Positions 11,406 through 22,274 of a DNA stretch of 64,000 bases are shown piece by piece. Position 1 is the stretch's first letter, and every line of letters begins with the position of its first letter. The translations under genes and the position numbers were made by a program. This DNA comes from Podospora bellae-mahoneyi (lineage: Eukaryota > Ascomycota > Sordariomycetes > Sordariales > Podosporaceae): assembly GCF_035222275.1 (NCBI RefSeq), contig NC_085884.1, positions 2,914,001-2,978,000 on the forward strand, written 5' to 3'. Below the pieces are notes generated by a model. The model worked only from the letters and a program-made list of their open reading frames with translations, made no database searches and was not told where the DNA came from.

Positions 11406-12770
11406 ATGGTGGGACTTCTTCAGCTTCCTTACGAGCTGCTGGCTATGATATTTGGCGGGCTAGACGCCCAAGGCTTCTCCGCCCTCCGGTTAACGTCCAA
11501 ATATGCAAAATTGGCCACGTTGCCAGCTTTCATCAGCCGGTACTTCCAAACCCGCTATATAATGCTCTCAAGACTCAGCCTCGAAAAACTCGTGGAGATT
11601 GCGCGACATCCAGACTTTGGCCCTGCTGTGAAAACACTCGAACTCTGTACGGATCATTTCGTGGAGTTCCCAGATTCATACTTTCATATTGCACGGCATG
11701 AAGGCGACATATTACTGGCCATAGAAGAAGGTCGATACCCTCCCGCAGCTTTAGTGGGCAGCATAGATGATGCACACTTATCCGGCCAGGAGGAGGATCA
11801 AAGCCCTGGAGAGGAAGGTCGGGAGACCGATGAAGAGAGTGTCTCGTCTCAGGACTCGTATGAGGCGCCTTTGGATAAGGTGGCTTATACATCACTGTGG
11901 GAAGAGCAGAAACATATAATCATGTCCGGCCTTGCGCAGGCCTACATTACGCAGGCGCTGATTTCCCTTCCCAATATCGAGGCTGTCGTCATTAGCAACA
12001 TGCACCGGCCCTGGGGTGCACTAGCGCTTGGCCGACAAACAGGTCTACCGCCAACAAACGCCCTTGACGATTACGAGGAGGTTCCGTTTCTGGGCGAAGT
12101 CCTTCGCATCACCCTTACAGCCATCGCTACAAGTAGTGCCGCTCTTAGCAGCCTTGCCATCACAGCTGGTGTCCTCTCTAGGGAGGCGATTGCGCCAGAT
12201 ACTCTCAGACCCTCAGAGTCGCATTTCCAATACTACAAGAACCTCCCTCCAAGCCTCACGGAGCTTACACTAAATGTATCCGCCGAGGCAACTAGGGGCG
12301 CTGAGGACCGATGGGCGGACGACTTATCAGCATTTATCGGTGTGTTTCGACAACTCACACAACTGGATCTGGTCATCACACCCGTCTACTCCGGCCTACG
12401 GGTGGACCGGTTAAAAGAGCTCGCACCGAAGCTTCAAATACCGAATCTACAATGCCTAGGGCTCTATACGGCATATTGTAGCGTACAGTATCTTGGGGCT
12501 TTTATTGTGAGGCACAAAGCAACACTCCAAAGCGTTACTTTAGTCCGAGTAGGAGTTTCGGGTGGAATTGGCCACTGGAGGTCTTTGTTTGCTTTAATTC
12601 GTAATCATCTCCCAAGGCTTGAGTTATCTATCAAACTATGCACTGCAGGGAGGCTTGCCCTATTGTGCCGAGCGGAACACGAAAACGGAGAGGAATTTGA
12701 GGATTCTTTTGATGTCGGGGGCAGTTACGAAGCCTGGACGACGGCAATCGAGATGATAGAAACAAGATAG
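11406..12770 (+). CDS. F-box protein, single exon
   Basis: 454 aa, no intron. The N-terminus (LLQLPYELLAMIFGGLD, then ALRLTSKYAKLAT) is a typical F-box of about 40 residues, the part that binds Skp1 in SCF ubiquitin ligases. After it come an acidic low-complexity stretch (about residues 115-160) and a leucine-rich C-terminal half (NLPPSLTELTLNV, LTQLDLVITPVYSG, NLQCLGLYT), usual for fungal F-box proteins that select substrates through degenerate LRRs. The substrate cannot be inferred. The frame is intact although the gene lies between solo LTRs and decayed genes, so it is either young or under selection. Such F-box families are often expanded in accessory regions. Confidence 0.8.
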   Translation: MVGLLQLPYELLAMIFGGLDAQGFSALRLTSKYAKLATLPAFISRYFQTRYIMLSRLSLEKLVEIARHPDFGPAVKTLELCTDHFVEFPDSYFHIARHEGDILLAIEEGRYPPAALVGSIDDAHLSGQEEDQSPGEEGRETDEESVSSQDSYEAPLDKVAYTSLWEEQKHIIMSGLAQAYITQALISLPNIEAVVISNMHRPWGALALGRQTGLPPTNALDDYEEVPFLGEVLRITLTAIATSSAALSSLAITAGVLSREAIAPDTLRPSESHFQYYKNLPPSLTELTLNVSAEATRGAEDRWADDLSAFIGVFRQLTQLDLVITPVYSGLRVDRLKELAPKLQIPNLQCLGLYTAYCSVQYLGAFIVRHKATLQSVTLVRVGVSGGIGHWRSLFALIRNHLPRLELSIKLCTAGRLALLCRAEHENGEEFEDSFDVGGSYEAWTTAIEMIETR

Positions 12771-13218
12771 ATGTATTGCAAGGATCGTCTGACTATTTAA
12801 AGCTTCAGAGCCTATTGCCAGCGGTACTATTGCCCTTGCGAAGGGCATATCGTTTTACCTATAACCTCAGTTGGCCGTCCTCCCCAGTCAGATAGGGGAG
12901 AACTCTTAGCCCGCGGGAGAACTTGGCGTTACTTGAACCAGACGCCTCGCTCTGGTGGGACTCGGAGATTTCCGTAATCTAATCGTGACGCATCTCTCGC
13001 ACGGTTGCTCTACAAGCCACCCTGACAAGGACCCATCCGGCCTGACAGACGAAGCAAATAGGCCGTCAGTGCCTCTCCGCAGCTGCTGTAATAACAAAAC
13101 TCGAGACCTCTGCAGGAGCCAGATTACGGGGTCAACGCGTGACCTTGCTTTATAGGTCCGCAGCTCAGCTTAACTGCTCGCGCCCGGGCACAGGGCACAT
13201 GAGCAGGAGATCAGTCAG
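12771..13218. other. Intergenic gap
   Basis: GC-rich, with no recognised gene. Probably holds the F-box terminator and the truncated upstream part of the helicase relic that follows. Confidence 0.4.
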
Positions 13219-14024
13219 GTGGGCGGTCTCAAGCTCGCGGCGGTGGACAGCCGCCGCCTTTGTACGCCATCGTCACAGTCCACTTTCGTAGACGGCCTCA
13301 GAGCCATCATGCCGCTGAATCGGGACCGGTGGGACCTGAACATGGCCGCCGTCGTCCAGTGGGCTCGTGCGCACGGCAGCCATATCTCCATCTTCGTGGC
13401 CAAGCACGACACCGAGTCGAGGAGGCGGTTGGGCGTGGAAGAGCTGCGCAACGTGCTCCGGTACGGAGATGACTCGCAGCTGCCGACGCCAGGCCTCCCC
13501 AACGGCACGATCCCGATCAAGAGCAAGACGGTCGCCATTCCCAATGCTATGCGCGGCAAGGAAGCCAGGTCAAGAGGCAAGCCAGGGTTCAGGTATGGGT
13601 CACCCACAGAACGGGCCCTCTGTGCACGCCGGCCTTCGCCATGACGGATCAGAAGAGCGAAGGAAAGCAGTTCTCGGACGTCCTTATCAGCCTTAAAGGC
13701 GTCCACTCGAGCGGCACGGCGAGGCGGCCCAGCTTTATGAGCCTTTACGTGCAGCTGTCGAGGGCGGAGAGGTGGGAGGGGCTGAACCTCATTCGCAGAC
13801 CCGAGCGGGGCGACTTCATTGAGCGGAAGAACGTGCTCGACAAAGAGATGAGGGACGCCATCCGCGGGCTGGAAAGGCGGGGCGAGGAGACCAGACAGCG
13901 GTTCGAATTGGACCACGGGCACGAGACGTGGTTTCAGAAATGGCAATCTATGCCCGAATCAGCCCCAGCTCCTGAAGCCGCCGACGAAGAGGACGCGACC
14001 CTCTGGACCGAGGCGGCAACCTAG
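13219..14024 (+). pseudogene. PIF1-like (SF1) helicase C-terminal relic, internally deleted and frameshifted
   Basis: The first frame (13219-13644) reads TFVDGLRAIMPLNRDRWDLNM and ISIFVAKHD, the part of large fungal PIF1-like helicases before motif V. The second frame (from 13641, open in frame upstream to about 13590) reads CTPAFAMTDQKSEGKQF and then YVQLSRAERWEGL, the late SF1 motif with the QLSRA signature, and a charged tail. The reading must shift near 13590 (KPGFR to VWVTHRTG) and the segment normally between the two blocks is mostly missing. The N-terminal helicase motifs (Walker A and B) are absent upstream. The family assignment rests on remembered relatives; the breakage is visible. 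Confidence 0.6.
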
Positions 14025-14873
14025 CGCAACAAACTTCTTTCACGGTTGCTTCCATAGTTATATATATCTTGTCATGACGTTCTCGTCTCTGCGGCATTCA
14101 GGTCAGAGGCTGGTCCACAGTGAAGGTGACGGTCGATACTCCGAACCTCGGCAGCCGGCCTGCTTTGTTTCCGGCGAGTAACGAGCCAAGAAAAACGAAC
14201 CAAGAAACGGGTGAACGGCCTCTCCGACCGAGCTAAGTATGGAAAGAACAACACAATCACGAGTTTAATAGGACGAACTAAACGACACTGTTTTCGAAAG
14301 CGGGAAAGGAAGGAGAAGAGATGGTCTGAGCTTAGGTAGGGGCATGGTTTTTTTTCGTCCCAAGGAACCTTCCGGAACAAAGTTCCTCCAGGCAAAGTTC
14401 CTCCAGGCACATAAATGTTCCTCCAAGCACGTAGTAATGTTCCAGCTTCCTCCGCAAGCTGTAGGTTACAGCAGGCAGCAGAGACAGTCCCGATACTGAC
14501 CAAACCGTAGACCCCAGAGAGGCCGAGGCCCTAGCGGCCAAGCTCGTCTTGCGATGCTGCCGGCTGTCGAACGTCAGAGTCTCCGACTGGGCCTGGAGGA
14601 TGCAGGCGAGCACCTACGAGGGTTAAATGCCTTAAGCTGACGGCCCTGGAGGACGTCGAGGGCACGCTGCCGCCGGCGTTCGACTTCGGAGTCGTCAAAT
14701 CGTAGCGCAAGAGTACGAGCAAAGGAGGAACTATTGAAGTACATAGCGCTTAGGTTCGGGAAGCAGTAGGTATGCAAATGCTTTTATTCCGCTTGCAGCG
14801 GTCGGCTTGCTCGCCGCGGCAGTAAAAAAGACTCGGTGTTTCGTCGTCCGATTCGTGACTGCCTCTCAAGCTA
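14025..14873. other. Intergenic region with short repeats
   Basis: No recognised gene. A short motif GTTCCTCCAGGCA is repeated three times between about 14382 and 14430. Small open frames on both strands around 14530-14780 have coding-like GC content but no recognisable family. Confidence 0.4.
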
Positions 14874-16420
14874 CTATAAGAGTAGCGTTGGGATCATTGC
14901 GTTTGGAACCGCCAGTGGTGGTACGTGCCCCGCAACTTCGCCAGCCAACACGTTTTCAGCTACTTCTTCAGGGGTCCAGGCACACGCGACGAGCCCGTCG
15001 ACGGTTCGCCGCCTGAATAAGCCATTGCTGAGGCCCTTCTCGAGGCACTGGTACGCACTTGATCTCTTCTTCTGGTCGAGAACCAGCATGCCCTGCAGCA
15101 ACTCGACATCGACACCCTCCTCCTGGTCATCCAACTGATTCGTCAGGATGTCCATCCAGGTCTGGGACCAGGCACGCCACTGATCCCGAGACACCTTGTT
15201 CTGAGCCGGGCTGCGCGCCGCCGGCGCGGCGGGGAGGCCGTAGAGCCACTCGAGTGCCATGACGCCGAGGGACCACACATCGGCAGGCGGACCGTAGCGC
15301 GACTGGCTGAAGGGGAACACCTGGGGCGCCATGTACTTGAGCGTTCCGCAAAAAGTCTCGAGCCACGTGGTCTCGGTGACGGCTTTGGACAATCCAAAGT
15401 CGCTCAGCATAACCTTGAAGTGCGGCGCCAGCTTGGCCAGCACATTGTCTGGTTTGATGTCACGGTGCGTAATGCCCTGCGTGTGCAAGAACGTGAGGCA
15501 GTCAAGGATCTGCCCGAAGGCGGTCACGAGCTTGGATTCGTCCCTGATCTCAGCCTCCACTATACTGCCACATTGGAAGTAGGGCATGACGATCATGATC
15601 TCGGGGCTTTCGCGCATCTTAATCATCTGTACGATGTTGGGCTGAGGGGATCTATTAGCTGCTTGGATAGAGTGCCTTGGGGAAGCGCACCTGATATATA
15701 TTGCGTAAACTATAGGAAAAGAAACAGATAAAAGCAAGAAAGGAGGAAAAAGAAGGGAGGGATGGGAGGAGAGGAACACAGCATAGTAACGTATATGGGG
15801 GTTTTCCTTCGCAGGGGTATATTTTCTCCGAATCCCTATGAGCTATGCTGGGTCGGTTTCCTCGCGGCGCCTCTTTTTTGCTGGTCGGCGGCGGCGTGAA
15901 GACCTTGCCAGCGAAATACTGGCCGTCGCGGGCTCTGATGAGCCGGAATACGCGACCGAACATACCGCTCCCGATTTCACGTTCTTTGAAATAGATCAGG
16001 CGTTCAGAGGTGTCTGAGCTTCACTCGGCGGTTCGGTCGCAGCCCGGCTGACCAGGTCGAGGCCCTAAAGGCCCGGAACCTCGTCTTCCTTGGCTTTCTT
16101 AATAAGTGCGCGTAGGTTCTCAATATACTGTGCCTCTTTGCCTTGGTGGTTGGAAAACTCGATGCGGATGGCGAGACCGCCCGAGGCAACGGTGATGAGG
16201 CGAAAAGAACTCTCCGCGCCGGGATCAAACGCCAGGATCAACGTCTCATTTAGACGTATCTCCTTCTCGTTCTGCCCGTTGTATCCGACCGCGGTCCCAT
16301 GCGTTGAGTAGCGGTCATGCAGCCAGATGCGCATATTGTCGTCGACGACGACGCTATACTGGCGGCTGCTGATGCCCGGGGTGCCTCGATGGCCCAGGAG
16401 GATGTGAGACGTCGTTATGC
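14874..16420 (-). pseudogene. FHA-domain Ser/Thr protein kinase, decayed
   Basis: The order on the minus strand is an FHA domain (about 16420-16065: LGHRG, GISSRQYSV, DRYSTHGTAV), a linker, the kinase N-lobe (around 15990-15860: EIGSGMFGRVFRL, YFAGKVF) and the C-lobe (15660-14874: MIVMPYF, THRDIKPDNVL, SDFGLSK, FCGTLKYMAP, DVWSLGVMALEWLYG). The catalytic HRD Asp and DFG Asp are present. Breaks: a TAG after EDEVPGL near 16065, a frame change between the linker (EAQTPL) and ERLIYF, and no clean splice across the stretch between RDSEK and PNIVQM, where the helix-C glutamate should lie. The APE motif reads APQ. The FHA motif reads SRQY rather than SRxH. A Rad53-like or fungal orphan FHA-kinase origin is likely. 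Decay is favoured over missed introns. Confidence 0.72.
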
Positions 16421-17006
16421 TCGTGCTGGCCGTGATGCCCTATCTATTATTCTCCGATGGACTATAGTAGATTCCGATGAAGTTGCCCGTGAAAAAGGGC
16501 CCCACTTTAGAAACAGGGGGTAGATTCCGTTGAAAACTTCAATAGTAGAATCCATTGCACTTTTCTGCACCAAAATTTCTAGACAAAGGGTCATTTTAAT
16601 GGCCTCCATAAGCTACATCTAACGGTCGCATTTGCACGACCGTACAATGGTTATGGAAAGAGAAACATAGGGGCGAATTTAGAGGCTTTTAGGTGAAGAT
16701 GGGATTGATAGGGTAGACCCCTGCTCACTCGATTACATACGGCAACCTTTATTATATATTGTTCATTCCGGTCGGGGGAAATATTTTGCCATTTTCGGAC
16801 TCGCTTATAGGGTGTCGCAATAGCAAGTGGTACATCACACTCTTTGCTATTCATTTTATTTTCAGTATCATCTAAGAATAACTGTCACTGCGACGTTAAT
16901 ATTAGCTTATCGTTTTCAGCAGTAGCAAACTATAAATAAGTTAAGGTATACCTTATCTATATTGCTTTACTTATTATCAAGTTTAATCTTCCAGAGTAAT
17001 TAGCGT
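16421..17006. other. Intergenic, increasingly AT-rich
   Basis: No gene seen. From about 16850 the sequence becomes AT-rich and RIP-like, up to the LTR fragment that starts near 17007. Confidence 0.4.
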
Positions 17007-17212
17007 AATGAACCTCTAATCAGAATCTCTGAAAGGGGTCCTAGGTTAAAGGCTGCTTCTGAATGACTGTTCGTTGTAACTAAAAGGTACACAACAAAGA
17101 TCACCAATTATCTCTTATAAGTGCTTAGTCCCTAGAATTCACGATATAAATTACATACAACAGAACTATCTATACCTAGCCAGTTCTTCCGTATATATAT
17201 ACCATATATTAT
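17007..17212 (-). mobile_element. Diverged LTR fragment
   Basis: About 200 bp related to the outer part of the LTR family (AATCTCTGAAAGGGGTCC, GGCTGCTTCTGAATGA, then GCCAGTTCTTCCGTATATATA), reverse orientation and much mutated. The TGTGACA end is missing. The break falls just after the TATATATA motif. Confidence 0.65.
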
Positions 17213-17285
17213 CGTGGGAAATACCAGAAATAACTCAAACAACTTAAAGTAAATAGTACTCTACGAGTTAGTAGAGCCCAACAAA

Positions 17286-17849
17286 ATGGACGGAGACAGC
17301 AACTCTTCGCGAGACCGGGAAGTTCAGAGCCAGGACCCGTCGGTAAAGCCTAGTGGATGCCCGAGCTAAATCCCAAGTTCTCTATTGCCCTTTAGGTTTC
17401 AGTCTTGCGACCGTACCTCATGTTCTTTATAGAAACTAGTAACGCCGGCCTTTTAGCCCTCCAGATCAACTTCCCTTATCCCCTACAACCCTCCTAAAAC
17501 ATTAGATCTACAGTCGTGGCCCAACATCTCACCAAGCCGTCCACTCTCGCACACATCGTTTTTACAGATGGCTAATCGGGGGCTCCGAGACGGAGCGGGA
17601 CTAAAACAACTATCATTTTGGTGGGCAATTTCAACGCGCAGGACCGGGCATAGGAAGAACACGCCATGTCACCACTAAGATAAGGCAGAGCAGTCGAGAT
17701 TATTGCTCATCCGCGAACACTGATTTTGCAACTCTTCCTCGGAGGGACGAAGACACGGCAGTTAAGGAACCCTGAAAGCACGATCGATAGCAGTACAATC
17801 CTAACCCTGCTATTACTAGGAGCACTAGCAAGACCGTAGACGTGGTCTA
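17286..17849 (+). mobile_element. Degenerate LINE fragment (Tad-like), endonuclease domain
   Basis: ATG at 17286 opens MDGDSNSSRDREVQSQDPS, then frames break. Around 17595-17849 one frame reads TTIIILVGNFNAQDRA, GRAVEII, LILQLFLGGTKT and ESTIDSST, with three stops. This is the LINE apurinic endonuclease pattern in which GDFN, a leucine-rich strand and STIDL follow in order; the Asp of GDFN is Asn here, a RIP-type G-to-A change. The reverse transcriptase is not present, so the copy is truncated. Confidence 0.55.
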
Positions 17850-17900
17850 AGCGTGCTATTTCTAGATCCCTGTGAGGATCTACCACGTCTGATAGCTTGC

Positions 17901-19232
17901 TTATTGGCTAAACTGCCACCAGTTAAACCGGAACAGCTCGCCCCCGGCCCCAGTAAAGCGAAAGAAGAGATCCCTGGTGCCTGTGGCGCCGCCAACAGCG
18001 CAATTAACGCTCGTCCATGTCTGCCAACCGCCAGTGCCAGGCACATTGCAGGTCCCGACAAGCGTGCCGCCGGTGCTGTCTAGGCGCACCTCGATCTTGC
18101 CGCCTGAAGTGGCGGACGAGACGCGCGCAGTGAAGGACTTGGCGCCGCTACCAAACGCGACGCCCTTGACCTTGATGTAATCTCCGTTATTGATGGACAA
18201 CACATTCATGCCGCCCTCGCTGCACGGCTCTGTCTGCACGCCCGATTCCCATGCAATGGTCTCGGCCTCCTGGCGCACGTAGGGGTTAAGGTTGCCGACC
18301 TGGGGGGCGCCGTCCTTGGACATGTTGATGACGGGGATGGAGCCGTTGGCGCCGTACGTGAAGCGCTCGACACAGACGGAGCGGGTGTAGCCGCCGCCGC
18401 CGGGCAGCGCGCCGTTGTGGTAAAAGAAGTAGGACGAGCCCTGGTAGTCAATCACGCCCGGGTGGTTGGTAAAGCTGCTGCCCTGGGTGGGCATCACGAC
18501 ACCGCCGTATGTCCAGGGGCCGGTTGGGCCGGGCCCGGTCGAGTAGCCAATGTGCTCGGAGCAGCAGCTGGCGGCGAACACCATGTAGTATTTGCCCGTC
18601 CGCTTGTAGATCCAGGAGCCTTCCTCATACGTGGTCGGCCGCTCGGCGTTTCCGGAGCGGGTGCCGAAGCCAGTCGTCGTCAACGTCACCGTATTGATGC
18701 CGCCGCTGTATGACACCATATCCGGGTTCAGTTTGACGTACCACAGCCCCGGATTTCCCCAGTACATGTAGGCCTGTCCGTCATCATCAATCCACACGGT
18801 CGGGTCGATCCCCCAGTTCTCGACCAGCGGCCTGCCCAGCGCGTCACGGAAGGGCCCTGTAGGGCTGTCGCTGACGCCCACGCCAACGGCCATGGCACCA
18901 TTTCGGCGGCGCATCGAAGCGTACCAGTAAAACTTGCCATTGCGCTGGATCGTCTGTCCCGCCCACGCGTTAGCATCGGCCCAGCTAAAGGTCGCCAGGC
19001 TCATAGGCGAGCCGTGGTCCTGCCAGTTGACCATATCGACCGAAGAGAAGACGCGCCAATCCTTCATGACAAAGGTGGTCGACCCGGGCTCATCATGGCC
19101 AGTGTAGAGGTAAACACGTCCATTGTGCACGAGCGGCGCCGGGTCGGTGGAGTATATGGTCTGAATAATAGGGTTGTCGGCCGTCGCCACGCTGGCCAGG
19201 GCGGCAGTGAGTAACGGCGCCGAGACTTTCAT
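17901..19232 (-). CDS. GH43 glycosidase with C-terminal CBM6, secreted
   Basis: 443 aa, single exon. The start at 19232 is chosen because it opens a signal peptide (MKVSAPLLTAALASVATA); the frame extends 68 codons upstream without homology-like features. GH43 five-blade propeller catalytic residues: general base Asp30 (STDPAPLV), pKa modulator Asp143 (WGIDPTVWIDDDG) and general acid Glu204 (YEEGSWIYK). Residues from about 318 form a CBM6 beta-sandwich (QEAETIAWESGVQTE, NGDYIKVKGVAF, GGWQTWTSVNC, FNWWQF). GH43-CBM6 proteins of this type are mostly arabinoxylan arabinofuranohydrolases or beta-xylosidases; the first is favoured. The gene is intact and GC-rich although a LINE fragment ends about 50 bp beyond its stop and an LTR lies 0.8 kb upstream. 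Confidence 0.88.
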   Translation of the reverse strand: MKVSAPLLTAALASVATADNPIIQTIYSTDPAPLVHNGRVYLYTGHDEPGSTTFVMKDWRVFSSVDMVNWQDHGSPMSLATFSWADANAWAGQTIQRNGKFYWYASMRRRNGAMAVGVGVSDSPTGPFRDALGRPLVENWGIDPTVWIDDDGQAYMYWGNPGLWYVKLNPDMVSYSGGINTVTLTTTGFGTRSGNAERPTTYEEGSWIYKRTGKYYMVFAASCCSEHIGYSTGPGPTGPWTYGGVVMPTQGSSFTNHPGVIDYQGSSYFFYHNGALPGGGGYTRSVCVERFTYGANGSIPVINMSKDGAPQVGNLNPYVRQEAETIAWESGVQTEPCSEGGMNVLSINNGDYIKVKGVAFGSGAKSFTARVSSATSGGKIEVRLDSTGGTLVGTCNVPGTGGWQTWTSVNCAVGGATGTRDLFFRFTGAGGELFRFNWWQFSQ

Positions 19233-20068
19233 GGTCAATCTAGAGTGAGCATTGGCTTGGGGACCGTGGATAATGTCGAGGACTGCGATCTGAGCCGATT
19301 CTCGAGTGCAATGGCATCTTGATGTCGCAGCGATCAGGTCAAGAGTTAAAATAATTTTCAAGGGTGAGATGTTCTCAATCAGCAAACAACAAAGTGTGTA
19401 CCTAGGACTCCGAAGTTGACGGCCAGCGGCTTGCATATCATGTTACGACGCAACATACGTGTGCAGCTCATCACCGCTTTTGGCAAAGCGGACCCAACTT
19501 CCCGGTCGACATGAGCTCCCGTGGGCTTGGTCGTGAACCGCACCAGTCCGAGAAGGCTTCCGTTATGACATTCCGATAACCGTGGCTTTATGACCTGTCC
19601 GACGGTCCAGCGCTATAAGCGCGCCAAGGGAAAATCACCACTTGCCGGACAAAGTGTTCTTCCAGGTCGAGGGAAATGCGTTGCCCCTTTTGGATTTTGG
19701 TAGGGTGTGTACCTGAACTGCCTCTGCCACGCTACCCCCCTCCCCTGTCAGCAAAGGCTAGAATCGCATTTCAGAATGTCTAAATTAAACAGTTTAGTTA
19801 GAATAATTCCCAAATGAAACAAAGGCTTTGATCGTCATATATAATACCTACTCGGCATAAGATTTAGACCCGTCTTATATAGATACCTTATCTTATATTA
19901 TTAAAACTTCTAGCTTTATACCTTTTTAGTTCCTTAATATTAGTTACCGTTCTTGCGAGCTTAGTTACCACAGTTAAATTATTATAGAAGCTATTTTATA
20001 TAAATAAAAGAAATGTAAGTAGCGTATATTGAAGGATTATATTAATAAAATTAATATTCAACTCCGTA
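19233..20068. other. GH43 upstream region, AT-rich toward the LTR
   Basis: Presumed promoter for the GH43 gene. From about 19770 the sequence turns AT-rich and RIP-like up to the LTR. No gene seen. Confidence 0.45.
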
Positions 20069-20477
20069 TATAACGAACCCCTGTACAGAACCTCTAAAAG
20101 GGACACTGGTTGAAGGCAACTTCTGACAATTAGTTCGGTGCAGCTAAAAAGTGCACAACAAGACGTCTCAATGTAATCACAAGATATCGTGACTACACTA
20201 TTGAATTATATACTGCGGAACTATCTATCTATACCAGCCAGTTCCTCCGTATATATAGACTTAATGCCAAGCCTTGGATCATTCCATTCTGCGAGGATCA
20301 TGACTGACTCTCGAGGATCATAAATGATTCCCAGGAATCATTTATAATTCCTTGTGCCCTGGATCATCCACTTCCTATTGGTCCATCCTTCTCTCCTATG
20401 ATTGGTTCTGCTAGCGATTGACTGTGCGTCTTGTGCCCCGCATACGGTCCGTCTTGCCTGTTGGCTTAACTGTGACA
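20069..20477 (-). mobile_element. Solo LTR (subfamily A-like)
   Basis: 409 bp. It begins TATAACGAACCCC (TATGACGAAC with one G-to-A) and ends GGCTTAACTGTGACA, with TATATATAG inside. The U3 part differs somewhat (repeated GGATCAT words). The flanking pentamers CCGTA and CTCTG do not match, so a clean target duplication is not seen. Confidence 0.8.
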
Positions 20478-21639
20478 CTCTGCACTGTAGTAGGCGCGGT
20501 ACACCTGAGATGGATGAAGGCTTTGTCTACAGCGTACGATAGTGACGGAGCACTGAAGGAAGAAAAAAACCACAGGGGCGGCGCCCTGTGACATACACAA
20601 GCTGATCACTGAAACATAGGCTTGCGAGGCACCGAAGAATGTGGTAAACAATTATATTGAACTTGACGTAAAGGCAACAGAACATCAGAGTGACCAATCT
20701 TGAAGACAGGCATCTTTTTTAATTCTTCGGTCCCTGTATCCCTCCTCCAAGTCCTTCTCCGTTCCCGGGTCCAAATGTTTGTTGAATCGACTACCAGCTA
20801 ACTATTCCTACGGAGGTCCGGTTGTCCCAGAACCCGAACGTCCGCTAAGTGTCCCAACTGTGAGCCGTCTTCCTTGCAGATTACCAACTCCTGGTTCCCC
20901 GAAGTCAACTGCGATGAGTGCTGTGATTCTGAGCTATTAGTTATTATAGGCTCTGTAGGTTACAGGCCTAGATACATTGCAAATTCCGCAAGTAAGTGCT
21001 GTACTTCAACCGCTTTTAAAGAAATGCGCGATCTTCGTAACATTGCAAATTCACGGTGTTTTTGTTATTTTGCAACTCTACGGTGACCCTAACCCATAAT
21101 TCAAACTTGCAAACTTGCAAGGATCCACCACGGCAACTGCTACCGTTGCCAGGGCCGGACCTCCTTTCTGAGCGCCCGGATGATGCTAAAGTACAGTGCA
21201 AACCTGGGTGCCTGGGTGGGTGGTGGGAGAGGACCTCTACTGAGGGACTGATGCTCTGGATCTTAGCATGACTGCTAGGAGATCCGCTGAGGTATGGCTA
21301 TGGACCTGTTTACCAGAGACTGCTGGTATTTCCAACGACCTCATCATCGTCACCCTCTTCTTCAGACTTCCATTCAGCTCTTCCTCAATAAGTTCATCCA
21401 CAAGTTGGTAAACACCCCGTAGACCAGCATCGTCAACTCGTTCTTAAACTTCGGATGCCAGGCCTGTAGCTCCCACTCTGCTTTGCAGGCGAGAGTTTCG
21501 GTGGCACAGGCGTGATTTTTTTTCGTCTTGCCTGCCACACAATTTGTATGAGCAAACGGATTGCCCACAACCCTCTCAAGAAAAGTAGAACTGAAGCCGT
21601 AATTCTTGCTCCTTCTTGATAACTCCTGCGTGATGGAAC
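20478..21639. other. Region without a supportable gene
   Basis: Short open frames only. Two CATTGCAAATTC words (near 20976 and 21040) and a doubled CAAACTTG (near 21104-21120) hint at degenerate repeats. Nothing can be named. Confidence 0.35.
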
Positions 21640-22228
21640 TGTCAGAGCCATCGTCAATACTGAGGCTCCCTGGCCAGGAAAATCCAGAAATCCTTCGCCC
21701 TGGAAGGCCTGGATTACGTATCAAAGTAGGATTTTCCCACGAGAGAGCAACTAAGGCACCTGCTAAGCCAAAAACGCCGGCAAAAGCACATCCGGCCGCA
21801 CCTAAGCCCAAAGTAATCAAGCCAAAGGCAGTCTTACGGCCAAAGGAAAGAGCGGCCAATTCCACCCCAGGGAGTGCTCCTGCAGGTGCTACTGTAGGCG
21901 GGAGGAAGCGAGCCAGAGCCAGTTCAGAGGCGGTTCCACCTACAAGCAACGATGACCTTAAAGCAGCCGAGACAATGCAGTCGCTTCTGAGCGCCCAAGC
22001 GGCGTCGGGGAGCACCAATCTCTCTTAACACAGCCACCCGGTAAGAGATCCAAGATTACCGCAAATTCCCGTGGCAAGAAAGATGGTCAGGTTGAAATCG
22101 GAGCAGTGGTTGCCGAAGAAGAAGACGAAGCCGAAGACGAAGAAGATGACCATGATGTCGTTGATCTTACTGCTAAACGAACCGCCCCGGCCCCCCTCTA
22201 CCACCGCAGGCTCGGTATTCGGTAAAAC
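21640..22228 (+). CDS. Possible Lys/Pro/Ala-rich nuclear-type protein fragment
   Basis: One frame reads a basic, K-P-A-rich segment (KAPAKPKTPAKAHPAAPKPK, then GGRKRARASSEAVPP) up to a TAA at 22026-22028. A second frame continues at 22037 after an acceptor-like TTAACACAG with PPGKRSKITANSRGKKD and a strongly acidic run (EEEDEAEDEEDDHD), ending near 22220. The two parts look like one protein split by an intron or frameshift. Composition suggests an intrinsically disordered DNA-binding or nucleolar type, but no family is recognised and the true start is unknown. Confidence 0.3.
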
Positions 22229-22274
22229 AACTTCACCACCTCCCCATGCCACGCCTCTCCCTGAGACCATTGAA

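Noticed and set aside
10244-20477. One giant retrotransposon bounded by the LTRs at 10.2 and 20.1 kb
   Set aside because: The LTRs are of different subfamilies, no gag-pol lies between them, no shared target duplication exists and several host-type genes are enclosed.
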